Positions 45,202 to 54,364 of a stretch of 64,000 bases of DNA are shown piece after piece. Position 1 is the stretch's first letter; the number at the start of each line of letters is the position of its first letter. The translations under genes were made by a program, and so were the position numbers. The notes beneath the pieces are model-generated. The model was not told the DNA's origin. It did not search any database and was given only the letters and a program-made list of their open reading frames with translations. The stretch is from Hymenobacter psychrophilus (lineage in GTDB: Bacteria > Bacteroidota > Bacteroidia > Cytophagales > Hymenobacteraceae): assembly GCF_900107135.1 (NCBI RefSeq), contig NZ_FNOV01000014.1, positions 1 through 64,000 on the forward strand, given 5' to 3'.

Positions 45202-46503
45202 ATGAAGTACTGCTATTTCCTATTGCTCTGCCTTTTTTCCCTTGTGGGCAACAGCCAATCCCTGAAAAAGGCGGAAGGAAGCTATGCCTTCCGGGGGGTG
45301 AACGTGGTGGATGTCCAATCGGGATCCATCGTATCCAACACTAATGTGCTTGTCAGCAATGGGAAGATCGTGAAAGTTGGGCGCAACAAGCAAAAGTTAC
45401 CCAAGGGCACGGTGGTGATTGATGCGCAGGGCAAATTCGTCATGCCCGGCATGTACGACATGCATGCCCATTTTCCCAACGTGGATGGCGAACCCTTTCC
45501 CGTTGACGACTACCTGTTTCTCAACCTGTCGCGGGGCATCACCTCCCTCCGGATCATGCGGGGAGCCCCGGTCGTGTTGGATTGGAAACAAAAAATCATC
45601 AACAAAGACGTAATCGGGCCTACTCTTTATGTTGGTTCGCCCGCACTAGTGGTAGATGAAAAATTGCAAAAACAAGATCTGCGCACACTCCTGGCAGGCT
45701 ACCAGCGTGATGGCTACGATTTTATTAAATACCTCGGCGGCAACAACCAGGGTGTTTATGACTCCATCAACCACATCGCAAAAGAAATCGGCATAAAAGT
45801 CGCCGGTCATGGACCACCCATGGGCCTGGAGGCAGCAGTAAACGCAGGTCAGTCGTCGGTGGAGCACATCGAACCTTTCATCGGTCTTTATTTATACGAC
45901 AGCACGCGCTATGCCGCCGCAATGAATAAGTTTGTGGAGAAAAGATTATGGTCGTGTCCCGACCTGTACTGGTACCTGATTTACGGTTATCAAATTCCAA
46001 AGCAGAAGTTACTGGCCTCTCCCGGTATCGAATATGTTTCGAAAGAGTTGGTGGCCCGCTGGGAAAAAGAGCTGTATGGCATCGATAGCGCCGCACTCAA
46101 ACGAAAATATGATAGCTATTCTTTTCGGATAAATGCGTACAAAAAATTGTTGGCGTACAAGGACAAACAGGGCGTCAATCTATTAGTGAGTCCTGGCGAC
46201 GGCGTATTTATTATTCCCGGGTATAGCTACTTTGAAGAAATGAAACTGTTCGCACAGTGCGGCATGAGTAACGCAAATATACTGAGAGCGTGTACGTACA
46301 ACGCTGCCCAATATTTTGACGATGACAACCTGGGCAAAATTGAAGCAAATCAAAATGCCGATATCGTTTTACTCGATGCGAATCCACTTCTGGATATTAC
46401 AAATGTTACTAAGATAAGTGGTGTAATGGTTCGCGGCCAGTGGTTCTCCAAAAAGGAAATAGACGAGAAATTATCGGCGATAAAAAAGAAATACAATAAC
46501 TGA
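45202..46503 (+). CDS. Amidohydrolase-family protein, exported, AT-richer than its surroundings
   Basis: A 433-residue protein with a signal peptide (MKYCYFLLLCLFSLVGNSQS). It has the amidohydrolase layout: N-terminal beta part (GVNVVDVQSGSIVSNTNVLV, IDAQGKFVMPGMYDMHAHF) with the metal HxH in MHAHF, a TIM-barrel with IKVAGHGPPMG and SSVEHIEPFIG, and the closing block NLGKIEANQNADIVLLDANP. It most resembles imidazolonepropionase or prolidase-like amidohydrolases secreted by Bacteroidota. The expected late metal aspartate lies near LVSPGDGVFI. The gene is visibly richer in A and T than neighbours, and begins only four bases after the IS5 end, so it was probably brought in horizontally and lost its own promoter. 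Confidence 0.88.
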   Translation: MKYCYFLLLCLFSLVGNSQSLKKAEGSYAFRGVNVVDVQSGSIVSNTNVLVSNGKIVKVGRNKQKLPKGTVVIDAQGKFVMPGMYDMHAHFPNVDGEPFPVDDYLFLNLSRGITSLRIMRGAPVVLDWKQKIINKDVIGPTLYVGSPALVVDEKLQKQDLRTLLAGYQRDGYDFIKYLGGNNQGVYDSINHIAKEIGIKVAGHGPPMGLEAAVNAGQSSVEHIEPFIGLYLYDSTRYAAAMNKFVEKRLWSCPDLYWYLIYGYQIPKQKLLASPGIEYVSKELVARWEKELYGIDSAALKRKYDSYSFRINAYKKLLAYKDKQGVNLLVSPGDGVFIIPGYSYFEEMKLFAQCGMSNANILRACTYNAAQYFDDDNLGKIEANQNADIVLLDANPLLDITNVTKISGVMVRGQWFSKKEIDEKLSAIKKKYNN

Positions 46504-46540
46504 CAGCGCATGCGTAATCACCCGCACGATTCTTTTGTAA

Positions 46541-46968
46541 GAGCGTGTTTGGGAATTCAGACCCGATTGAGCGACCTGGTGCTGTTGGCCAGTACTAGCC
46601 AGGCAATATGGCTGGCAGGGGTAAACTCGTACTCAACGACCACGCGGCGGAAGCAGGCCCGCCAGGCGAAGGTGCGCTCCATAACCCAGCGCCGGGCGCC
46701 ATCACGCTCCGGGTCTGAGGCAGCAGTTACCCACGTATCCGGGACCTCAGGACCGAAGCCCTTTGACCTGGCAGCGGTATAGGTGCCTGCCGGAAGCCGC
46801 AGTACTGCCGGCTTGGCAGCTGGCCTCGGCCACGAGCGGCGGACTGGTTAGCAAGTCGTAGCCAGCTCGGAACTGATAGGGCAAGCGGTGCTGACGGCTC
46901 AAGCGCAACTCGCCTGGCAGATTGCGGCAAGCTCCATCCATCCAAACGGCCTGCATCATGCCATCTAT
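46541..46968 (-). mobile_element. Second IS5-type remnant
   Basis: Begins with the same end GAGCGTGTTTGGGAATT as the element at 44348 (there 44349-44365), in the same orientation. The minus strand holds the C-terminal end of an IS5 transposase (RRWVMERTFAWRACFRRVVV, EYEFTPASHIAWLVLA). Further right only scrambled frames remain, up to the Tn3-type end at 46969. It flanks the amidohydrolase on the right. Confidence 0.7.
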
Positions 46969-47006
46969 GGGCTCCTCTCAGAAAACGGAAAATATAGCCC
47001 GCTAAG
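46969..47006. repeat. Tn3-family 38-bp terminal inverted repeat, solo
   Basis: The sequence starts GGGCTCCTCTCAGAAAACGG and ends in GCCCGCTAAG. It matches the common Tn3-family end consensus almost throughout, much better than the end at 1974. No transposase or resolvase lies next to it, so it is an orphan end. Confidence 0.75.
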
Positions 47007-47010
47007 GAAT

Positions 47011-47058
47011 CCGACCGGTTTAAGGGTGAGAAAGTGTCAACTTATTTCAAGACAATAA
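47011..47058. repeat. Copy of the IS1182-type end motif
   Basis: ACCGGTTTAAGGGTGAGAAA, TGTCAACTTATTT and AAGACAA repeat the motif upstream of the IS1182 transposase at 43553. It lies five bases from the Tn3 end and just downstream of the serine hydrolase gene (on its strand). Confidence 0.6.
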
Positions 47059-47129
47059 ACCTGATTTTTCGCTCTCAATATCGATAGGAGCATTTTGGCT
47101 TACCCACTTACCCCACTGCTGGCCGCTTG

Positions 47130-48488
47130 CTAGCGCTTGCCGGGCTTACGGGTTTTGCGGAAGGTTTCCCTAACGCCACCTTTCGTTAGGATCAGCGCCT
47201 CCACTTTACCGGCTTTCGTTGGCAGAAATTCCACGGTGCGGTCGGGGTTTTGCTGGCTGTAAAATTTGGTGGGGGTTTCCGCGACCAGCGGCGTTTCCAG
47301 GTCCTGGAGGTAGAGTTGGCCGTTGGCGTACAGGATGTGGTGGGGGCCGTAGTGCCCGGCGTAGGTGAGCGGCACGGGGGGCGCGGCTGGCATTGGGCGG
47401 TGCTCGTAGGGTACTTCCACCGGTTTGCCAAACAGGATGCCCGCCAACCCGTAGCTGATTATGTGCGACTCGGCCTCGTTGTTTGACAGCACGATGACCA
47501 CGACCTCGTCCTGGGGGTAACGGTCCAGCGTCGTCATGGCACCGAAGTAACCGCCGCTGTGGGTGAGCAGGTGATGCCCGAGGTTGTAATAGGGGTCGAT
47601 GAAGACGCCGTAGCCGTAGCGGTCCAGGAAGCCGCTACCCCCAAACTGCTTGTTGTGCGGGGTATTCATGAGCGCCAGCGAGGCCGACGAGAGCAGCGTG
47701 GTGCCGCGCAACGCTTGGCTTAGCCGGAGCAGGTCGCCGGCCGTGGCGTACAGCCCGTCGTGGCCCACGTTCACGTCCCAGTTGATATAGGGGTTCTTCA
47801 CCAGCGCCGCGCCTTCCCGGTAGTAGAGCCGGGCCAGGCCAGGCACCAGCGTGGTGTTGCTCAGCAATCCCGTCTGGCGCAGACCGGCCACGTCGAGAAT
47901 ATTGCGCTGCAGGTAGGTACCGTAGCTCAGACCCGAGGCTTTTTCAATGATCAGGGCCAGCAGAAAGTAGCCCACGTTGCTGTAGCCAATCCGGGCACCC
48001 GGGGCAAACTGCACGGGCTGCCGTCGGATGAAAGCCAAAGCCGAATCCTTCGTTGCATCCGTGTGCCTCAGGTACACCTCTTCAAAATCCAGCGCCAGCC
48101 CTGCCGTGTGCGTCAGCAGCTGGTGCAGCGTAATGGCGTCCCCGTTGGGCATTCCCGGCACGTACTGGCTGAGCTTGTCGGTGAGGCGCAACTGGCCGCG
48201 CTCGGCCAGCTGCAGCAGGGCAATGGCCGTAAACTGCTTGGTGATGGAAGCCAGCGCAAACCGGGTATCCGGGGTGTTGGGCACCTGCCATTCGGCATCG
48301 GCCAGGCCATAGGCCTGCTGCAGCAGCACCGAGTCGTGCCGCGTGACCAGCACCACCCCGGCAAAATGGTTGACGGCCTGCTGCCCCTGCATGTAGGCCG
48401 CCAGCTGCCGGGGCACCCCGGATTGGGCCTCACTGCTGCCGACCCGGCCCAGGCTCAGCAGCAGCACTAGTAAAACCGTTAGACGCAT
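47130..48488 (-). CDS. Serine hydrolase, class C beta-lactamase family
   Basis: A 452-residue exported enzyme with signal peptide (MRLTVLLVLLLSLGRVGSSE AQ). The penicillin-binding fold motifs are Ser81-x-x-Lys84 (SITK), Tyr169-Ser-Asn (YSN) and HSG in LLTHSGGYFG. A C-terminal beta domain (about residues 360-452, YAGHYGPHHILYANGQLYL) resembles the lipocalin-like tails of such hydrolases. It may act as an esterase, peptidase or peptidoglycan-related hydrolase; true beta-lactamase activity is not implied. Its start overlaps the MarR gene end by 10 bases, so both form one operon under likely MarR control. Confidence 0.92.
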   Translation of the reverse strand: MRLTVLLVLLLSLGRVGSSEAQSGVPRQLAAYMQGQQAVNHFAGVVLVTRHDSVLLQQAYGLADAEWQVPNTPDTRFALASITKQFTAIALLQLAERGQLRLTDKLSQYVPGMPNGDAITLHQLLTHTAGLALDFEEVYLRHTDATKDSALAFIRRQPVQFAPGARIGYSNVGYFLLALIIEKASGLSYGTYLQRNILDVAGLRQTGLLSNTTLVPGLARLYYREGAALVKNPYINWDVNVGHDGLYATAGDLLRLSQALRGTTLLSSASLALMNTPHNKQFGGSGFLDRYGYGVFIDPYYNLGHHLLTHSGGYFGAMTTLDRYPQDEVVVIVLSNNEAESHIISYGLAGILFGKPVEVPYEHRPMPAAPPVPLTYAGHYGPHHILYANGQLYLQDLETPLVAETPTKFYSQQNPDRTVEFLPTKAGKVEALILTKGGVRETFRKTRKPGKR

Positions 48489-48931
48489 AAGGACGGTGTA
48501 GCGCAGTTGATAATAATCTTCTGCAGGGTGGCGTGAAACTGGGTCAGCTCGGTTTCGGTGAGACCCTGCAGCGCGGTTTGCTGGTTCAGGGCAATGGTGG
48601 CAGTCAGTTGCTCCAGCAGCTGCTGCCCTTGGGGGGTAAGGGTGAGGCTGAACTTGCGGCGGTCGGAAGCGTGCAACGCGCGGGCGACGAGGTTTTTCTG
48701 CACCAGCAGCTCCAGCATGCGGGTGAGCGAGGCTTTATCCTTGAAAACCAGCTCCGCCAGCTGCTGCTGACTCAGCTCCGGGTGTTTATTGAGCACTACC
48801 AGCGTCAGGGCCTGATCTACGGTCAGATTGGCGGCGACCCGGTCGATGTTCTGCTGGCAGAGCCGCCGGTAAGCCTTAATGGCCTGCTCCAGCGTGTAGA
48901 GGGCTGTTTGGGTGGGGTTGTCTGGTTTCAT
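48479..48931 (-). CDS. MarR-family transcriptional regulator
   Basis: A 150-residue winged-helix regulator. The DNA-binding region shows LTVDQALTLVVLNKHPELSQ, QQLAELVFKDKASLTRMLEL (recognition helix) and HASDRRKFSLTLTPQGQQLL (wing with the conserved DRR). The rest forms dimerisation helices. It overlaps the serine hydrolase gene and is preceded by a TTGAT palindrome covering a promoter box, so it probably represses its own operon and is released by a small ligand. Confidence 0.93.
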   Translation of the reverse strand: MKPDNPTQTALYTLEQAIKAYRRLCQQNIDRVAANLTVDQALTLVVLNKHPELSQQQLAELVFKDKASLTRMLELLVQKNLVARALHASDRRKFSLTLTPQGQQLLEQLTATIALNQQTALQGLTETELTQFHATLQKIIINCATPSLCV

Positions 48932-48944
48932 ATTCCTATTATCG

Positions 48945-48971
48945 TTGATGCAAATATAGTATACATATCAA
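48945..48971 (-). promoter_or_regulatory. MarR operator overlapping a TATATTTG promoter box
   Basis: TTGAT at 48945-48949 is mirrored by ATCAA at 48967-48971 around an AT-rich centre with a GTATAC core, the symmetry usual for MarR operators. On the minus strand TATATTTG (48951-48958) fits TAnnTTTG, 20 bases before the marR ATG. A repressor bound here would block the promoter. Confidence 0.6.
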
Positions 48972-49023
48972 CAAAATAAGCATTTCATCATGTTTCCTCG
49001 GCTGCCATTTGTCTAGCGCATTG

Positions 49024-49279
49024 ATGGCCTTGGTTAGAAGTTTGGTCCAAAAGTCGCATTTGGCAGCTAGCAGACTCCCCTTGTGTACCGGAAAGCCATC
49101 AGGAGCGCCTAAACGGTATAAACCTGTTCCGGACACCACTTTTTAGACAACTCAAGGACTGAGCTAACGATAAGCTTGGTAGCACCCGAAAAGGGCCGTT
49201 TTAGTGCCTCTTTGCCCAATTTAGAAGCTCGCGCATGGGGCAAATGCGACTTTTGGACCGAACTTTTAATCAAGGCCAT
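49024..49279. mobile_element. MITE-like element with 39-bp terminal inverted repeats
   Basis: The terminal repeats at 49024-49062 and 49241-49279 are inverted copies with about four mismatches, starting ATGGCCTTG and containing GGTCCAAAAGTCGCATTTG. The 178-base interior has no transposase. A related solo end lies at 36858-36890. The rest of the gap 48972-49436 shows nothing else recognisable. Confidence 0.75.
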
Positions 49280-49436
49280 TGTAGCGGAGGAACGTAACAG
49301 CTCCACACAGCTGTCGAACAGAGATTCCCAAGCTTACTTGACCAAGTTTCAGGCCCTGGCCATATGCGAGACACTCAAAGTCGCTTCTTTCCATGATAGA
49401 CGGCTAATTCAATAACCAGGAAAAAACCGGTCTCTC

Positions 49437-49823
49437 TTACTCTGTGGAAAGCTTTCGCCAAGCGCAGTCGGGTAAATCCTTAATCAGCCATAGCTGGTCG
49501 CCTTCCCGTTCGAAGCTGGCAACAGCGGCCCGGTTCAGTCCACAGCGGGAGTGGGGATCCTGCCAATAGCGCAGCACCAGGTATTCGTGGCCCTGTCGGG
49601 TTTCTAACTCCCAGGTTCCTGAGTGGTCAAAAACCGTGGCGCCCCGCCGGTAATGGTAGTGAAACTGGTGGTTGCGGGCCACGCGAACAGATTCCGCTAC
49701 GTCCGGCTCCTGGATCAACGGCACGTAATCGCCACTTATCTCGCCCGCACTCTGACAGCCGGCGAGCAGGCCGATGCTGAGTGCCAGAACGCGGGTTCTG
49801 CGCAACGCGAAGAGAAAAAGCAT
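49437..49823 (-). CDS. Small hypothetical lipoprotein
   Basis: A 128-residue protein with a lipoprotein signal (RVLALSIGLLAGCQSAG). The mature part is rich in aromatic and charged residues (HQFHYHYRRG, GTWELETRQGHEYLVLRYW) and suggests a small beta-sheet domain. No family was recognised. It stands alone between the MITE region and the WG-repeat gene, on the same strand as both neighbours. The gap 49824-50050 is empty. Confidence 0.7.
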   Translation of the reverse strand: MLFLFALRRTRVLALSIGLLAGCQSAGEISGDYVPLIQEPDVAESVRVARNHQFHYHYRRGATVFDHSGTWELETRQGHEYLVLRYWQDPHSRCGLNRAAVASFEREGDQLWLIKDLPDCAWRKLSTE

Positions 49824-50050
49824 ACACGAGCAGTTACTAGGAGGTAAATGAAGCGGCCGTAGCTGGTTGGCTCGGCTAGGGCAGAAGGCCGCGTCCGGCA
49901 GCAGAAGTGCTCAGCCGGTCCCCGGAATGCCTGAATTCGGGCTGAGAGATGTCTCCATTTTCGACCGCGGCCCATGCCAATGGCCGGCGTACCCTATTCT
50001 GCATTGGCTTAGGCAGCGTATGCGCCTAAGTACGTGGAAAAACGGGCCGC

Positions 50051-52063
50051 TTACTGCGTGTATTCCTTGCCAAAGCAGTCCAGCCACACCTCCTGGCCAC
50101 CGGTGGTCGCCGTAGTAATACCCTGGGAAAAAGGCTGCACGTTGGTGTACTTGAAGGGCGTGAGCAGCTTTCCCTGGTAATCCAGAACGGCGTAGCTGGT
50201 GCCGTTGGACACCCAGAGTACTCCGTCGCTGGCCGGCCCTACCTGCGTTACGCCGGCCGGCAGAATCTGCTGGCCTTTCTCATTGACGAGCAGCATCCCC
50301 CGGGTAGAAGGGGCCAGAGGCTTCTGGGGGGTAGAGGTGGTTACCGGTTCGGTGAGCCACTGCAGCAGCGCCAAGCCCGGCGCCAGGATGTCTACCTTGT
50401 AGACCTTCTTGCCTTCGGCCTGGTAGTCGGTCAGGTTAGCCCGCACGCGCCCGTTGCGCCCCAGCACCAGTCGGCCATCAGGTTTTCTGCCTACGAATGT
50501 GCGACCCGGTCCATGGGTAACCCAGGTGTACTCCAACGGCACCACCACCTGGCCCTGGGCCGTGATCAGGCCCTCGAGCTTCTTCTTTTTGACCGTAAAC
50601 AACGAATCAGGCTGGTGAGGCAACACCTCGTCATAGGCCGTGCTGAGCGGCACGGCCCACCGGCCGGTCGTGTCCAACAGGCCGGTTTTGGAAGCCGTGC
50701 GCACCTGATAGTAGCGCCCCCCGTAGGCAGCGGACACTCCGGTAATCTCTTCGTCGAAGGGTTTCTGACCACTGGCCAGGATCAGTTGGGGCCGGGTTTC
50801 GTAGGAACTCTGGTAGGAGAAGATACCATGGCCCAGGTAAGCGGGGGCTTGCAGGGAGGCAACGGCCATACCGGTGGGCCCCTGCGGCCCGTAGCAGACG
50901 TAGCGAAAGACAGTCGTGTGCGTGGCCGAGTCGCGGCTGGCTTCCAGCGCCAGGGAATAGTGCTGATCACCGGTCGGGTATACCTGCGGGCTGCGAGCCG
51001 GGATGAGTAGCCGACCCTGGTAGAGCGCACCGCGCTGCGGTATCTGGTGGGGGCCCAGCGGGGGCAGCTCCACCACCGTCCAGCGGCCGTGTTGCTCCAG
51101 TCGTTCGTAGAGCGGGGGCGTAATTTCCCGGAACGTGGTATCTAATAGGCCCCAGCGCTCTTCCCATTTACCGTTGGGAGCCGCCCCCACCCGGGTGCGC
51201 TGCATCACGGCAATGTAGGGGTCCGACTGGTGACGGGTAATCTGCTTGTACTTGCCAAAGGGCACCACCACCCGGTCGTGCACGTCCACGGCCGCCGCAC
51301 TCTGCCGCTCATTCGACCAGCCTGCCCAAAACCCGCCAAAGTATTCGCGGGCAATCGTGTCGGCGTGGGCCTTGCTAAGCCAGGTTACCCGACCTGTGCG
51401 GTCGATAGCCCCCTGGCGCCGGTCATTCATGGACACGGGCGCGTAGCCCTGCCAGTACCTGCCGATGTGGTGAAAGGTGGGGGGCACCACTTCCCGCAAC
51501 TGCGCATCAACCAAGCCAAGCAGGCCCGGTAGCACGTACTTGGCGTCCTGCATACTATATGAGCCAGAGGTGGGCTTGGTGGTCAGCACCGAGTCCGGCA
51601 GCTTCACGATGGCCAGGCCCTCATGCCACTGCTCCTGGATAGAAGCGTACGGTGTCGCGCGCAGCAGGTGGCCCACGGAATCAAAGAGCGTGATGGTGCG
51701 CCGGCCGGTAGCCACCACCGTGCCATTGGGGGCCGGCGTGAAGGTCTTAAAGTGACCGAGTTCCTGGCCCTGCTCGTTGAGCAGGATAACGGGTAAAGGC
51801 CCTGCCTGCGTTGTATACCAGAGGTGGGGCGCGCGAAAATAGCGCTTGATGGGCTTGGGGTAGCGGGGCTCGACCAGCACCTTACCCTGCGGGCTCATCA
51901 GGCCCCAAGCGCCCTCGCGCCGGAAGGGAATGGAGGCTACCGTGATTCGCTGCTCAAAGCGAGTCGGCCCTGGCAAGGATTGTGCCCGGGCGGACGGGGC
52001 CAGAAAGCAATAGAATAAGCTGCTGAGCAGTGCTGGCAGCAGGGTAAGCCGGGAATAAGGCAT
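50051..52063 (-). CDS. WG-repeat-containing exported protein
   Basis: A 670-residue protein with a signal peptide (to APSARAQS). The body is a series of degenerate WG/KWG repeats: EGAWGLMSPQGKVLVEPRY, YVLPGLLGLVDAQLREVVPP, ERWGLLDTTFREITPPLYER, SKTGLLDTTGRWAVPLSTAY, KLEGLITAQGQVVVPLEYTW, SYAVLDYQGKLLTPFKYTN. Each unit has the pattern G-(L/F)-(I/L)-D-x-x-G-x-x-x-x-P-x-Y. Such proteins are secreted or surface-located with unknown roles, probably in binding. It is followed downstream by the lipoprotein, and the NHL-repeat gene upstream on the same strand ends 225 bases away. Confidence 0.88.
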   Translation of the reverse strand: MPYSRLTLLPALLSSLFYCFLAPSARAQSLPGPTRFEQRITVASIPFRREGAWGLMSPQGKVLVEPRYPKPIKRYFRAPHLWYTTQAGPLPVILLNEQGQELGHFKTFTPAPNGTVVATGRRTITLFDSVGHLLRATPYASIQEQWHEGLAIVKLPDSVLTTKPTSGSYSMQDAKYVLPGLLGLVDAQLREVVPPTFHHIGRYWQGYAPVSMNDRRQGAIDRTGRVTWLSKAHADTIAREYFGGFWAGWSNERQSAAAVDVHDRVVVPFGKYKQITRHQSDPYIAVMQRTRVGAAPNGKWEERWGLLDTTFREITPPLYERLEQHGRWTVVELPPLGPHQIPQRGALYQGRLLIPARSPQVYPTGDQHYSLALEASRDSATHTTVFRYVCYGPQGPTGMAVASLQAPAYLGHGIFSYQSSYETRPQLILASGQKPFDEEITGVSAAYGGRYYQVRTASKTGLLDTTGRWAVPLSTAYDEVLPHQPDSLFTVKKKKLEGLITAQGQVVVPLEYTWVTHGPGRTFVGRKPDGRLVLGRNGRVRANLTDYQAEGKKVYKVDILAPGLALLQWLTEPVTTSTPQKPLAPSTRGMLLVNEKGQQILPAGVTQVGPASDGVLWVSNGTSYAVLDYQGKLLTPFKYTNVQPFSQGITTATTGGQEVWLDCFGKEYTQ

Positions 52064-52288
52064 AGAAGATACTGCGCCTGCCTACTCCATAAGATACGAA
52101 GGCGCTGGATAATGCGATGGTTGGGTGGGTTGCGCTTCGAAAGTACGCATCTTGCCAGCTCCCGACAACTTCCCTCCTTACGCCCCCTCCACTCTCTACC
52201 TGCCATCCTAGAAGATAGGGTGCTGAGAACCGATGCGGTGCCGTGGGGAGAAGGCAGACACGAAGGCTGAACAGCAGGCTATCAGCCT

Positions 52289-54364
52289 TTAGCGCACCAC
52301 GCGAATCGTTGCGTTACCCCAATCGGCAATGTATACCGCTCCATCCGGCCCGACGGCTACGCTCCGGGGCTGACTCAAACGGCCGGCTGGCCCTTGGCCG
52401 TCCGTGCTGCCCTGCTGGCCCGCCTCACCCACCAGCGTCGTCACTACCCCGGCGGGCGACACCCGGCGCACCGTGCTGTTGAGCAGGTCGGCCACGTACA
52501 GATTGCCCTGGCGGTCCAGGCTCAGTCCCGCCGGCAGCCGGAAGCGCGCGGCGCGGCCGGAACCGTCGACATCGCCCGCCCGGCCGGGCTCCCCCACCCA
52601 GACGCTCACCTTGCCGGCCGGGGTGATGCGGCGAATTACGTGGGCCGGGCCGTCGCTTACGTACACGGTGCCGGTGGCATCCACGGCTACGCCCGTAGGC
52701 GTGCCCAGCAGCGGATCCCGCGGCCCCATATAGACGGGTAGTTTGCCGACCAGGGTGCTTACCTGTCCCTGGAGGCTGATTGTACGCACCAGGGCGTTGG
52801 ATTCGTCCACCACGTAGAGCGTGCCGTCCGGACCCACCGCCAGGTGGGAGGGATGATTGAACCGGGCCTCCGCCGCCCTGCCATCCACGGCGCCGCCCTC
52901 ACTACTGGGGAGGCCCGCCAGCAGGCTGATGCTCCCTTGGGGCGTAATCTGGTAGATGACATTGCTGCTCGCCTCCGAGACATACACGATGCCCGAGGGC
53001 GCCACGGCCACCCCGGTAGGATGGTGCAGATACACCGCTCGGGCCGGGGCACTGGAGCGCTCCAGGCCGCCGTACAAGGTGCTGACCTCCCCATCGGGAG
53101 CAATCTTGCGGACGGCCATGTTCCCCCCTTCAGCTACGTACACGGTGCCGGCCGTATCGACGGCCACGGCCTCCGGGGCGCGGAATTGCGCCGTAGCTCC
53201 GGGGCCGTCGTCGCCACCCAGGCGCACGGGTGCCCCTGCCCAGGTGCTCACCTGCCCCTGGGGCGAAATCCGGCGAATGCAGGAACCCAGCTCGTCGGCA
53301 ATGAAGAGGGTGCCGTCGGCTCCCCGGGCCAGGCCGCGCGGCAGCAGGAAGCGTGCGGTTGCCACTGGCCCGTTACGGGAACCTGTTTGGTCGCCCTGGC
53401 CGGCCAGGGTCGTAACCTGCCCGGCCGGCGACACCCGCCGAATTACGGCATAGCGCACGTCGGCCACGTAGAGCGTCCCATCGGGACCCAGGGCCAAGCC
53501 AGTGGGATTGCCAAGTTGGGCAGCCGGGCCGGTGCCGTCCTCAAAGCCGCCTTCGCCCGCGGTTCCTACCCAGTCACGTACGTCACCCTGCGGGGAGATC
53601 TTACGGATGACGCCCTGCCCATCGCCCACGTAGCCAGCGCCGGTTGGGTCGAATACCAGGCTTACCAACTCATACCCCCGGAACCGGGGCGCCTGACTGG
53701 CAACGGCCAGGTACTGCTCGCGGCTGACCCAGGTGCGCACTGCACCGGTTACCGGGTGAATCCGGTAAATACAGCCCTGGTCTTCATCGGTCACGTACAG
53801 GTCCCCGCCCGGCCCCCAGGCAATGCTGGTTGGCTTTCGCAGCGGTGCAGAAGATGAAATAGCTTCGGCCGCGGAACGAGAAAGTGCTGCCGGCACGCCT
53901 ACTAACGTACTAACGATGCCCGCCGAGGTGATTTTACGGACAGCGTGGTTGCCCTGGTCCGCCACGTACACCGTACCGGCCGCATCGACTACGACCCCCA
54001 CTGGCTGGGCAAACCGGGCCTGCGGTCCTATTCCATCGGCGTATCCAGCGTTACCAGCCTGACCGGCCAAGGTGCTGACGACTCCCGTAGCGCTGATTGT
54101 GCGAATGGTTGAGTTCTTAGTGTCGGCCACGTAGAGGGTGCCGTTGGCGCCGAGGACCAATCCCTGCGGCTCGTTGAACCGCGCTTGCAGCGCGGGCCCA
54201 TCGATGCTGCCGGGACTACCGTTCGGGGGCGTGCCAGCCAGAGTGCTCATTCGGCCGGCATTTGCTAGCCCCGCTACCCTTTGGGCTACTGTTGGCTGCG
54301 TAGTCGCTAGCAGGGTAAACAAGGTCAGCCAGCTGGCCAGCCGTGGAAGAGCGAAAGGATACAT
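52289..54364 (-). CDS. NHL-repeat beta-propeller protein, exported
   Basis: A 691-residue protein with signal peptide (to PTVAQ). Almost the whole mature chain is a run of NHL repeats of about 50 residues, each with the pattern FNEPQGLVLGANGTLYVADT followed by IRTISATGVVSTLAG, repeated roughly a dozen times with N-x-x-IR or V-RK-I and a glycine-rich A-GDGDGTG type loop. The repeats suggest two consecutive six-bladed propellers. No enzyme domain is seen, so a binding or scaffolding role is likely. Repetition is at protein level; the DNA repeats have diverged. Confidence 0.9.
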   Translation of the reverse strand: MYPFALPRLASWLTLFTLLATTQPTVAQRVAGLANAGRMSTLAGTPPNGSPGSIDGPALQARFNEPQGLVLGANGTLYVADTKNSTIRTISATGVVSTLAGQAGNAGYADGIGPQARFAQPVGVVVDAAGTVYVADQGNHAVRKITSAGIVSTLVGVPAALSRSAAEAISSSAPLRKPTSIAWGPGGDLYVTDEDQGCIYRIHPVTGAVRTWVSREQYLAVASQAPRFRGYELVSLVFDPTGAGYVGDGQGVIRKISPQGDVRDWVGTAGEGGFEDGTGPAAQLGNPTGLALGPDGTLYVADVRYAVIRRVSPAGQVTTLAGQGDQTGSRNGPVATARFLLPRGLARGADGTLFIADELGSCIRRISPQGQVSTWAGAPVRLGGDDGPGATAQFRAPEAVAVDTAGTVYVAEGGNMAVRKIAPDGEVSTLYGGLERSSAPARAVYLHHPTGVAVAPSGIVYVSEASSNVIYQITPQGSISLLAGLPSSEGGAVDGRAAEARFNHPSHLAVGPDGTLYVVDESNALVRTISLQGQVSTLVGKLPVYMGPRDPLLGTPTGVAVDATGTVYVSDGPAHVIRRITPAGKVSVWVGEPGRAGDVDGSGRAARFRLPAGLSLDRQGNLYVADLLNSTVRRVSPAGVVTTLVGEAGQQGSTDGQGPAGRLSQPRSVAVGPDGAVYIADWGNATIRVVR

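Noticed and set aside
52289..54364. DNA tandem repeat or CRISPR-like array in the NHL gene
   Set aside because: The periodicity is in the protein blades; DNA units are diverged and there are no constant repeats with unique spacers.
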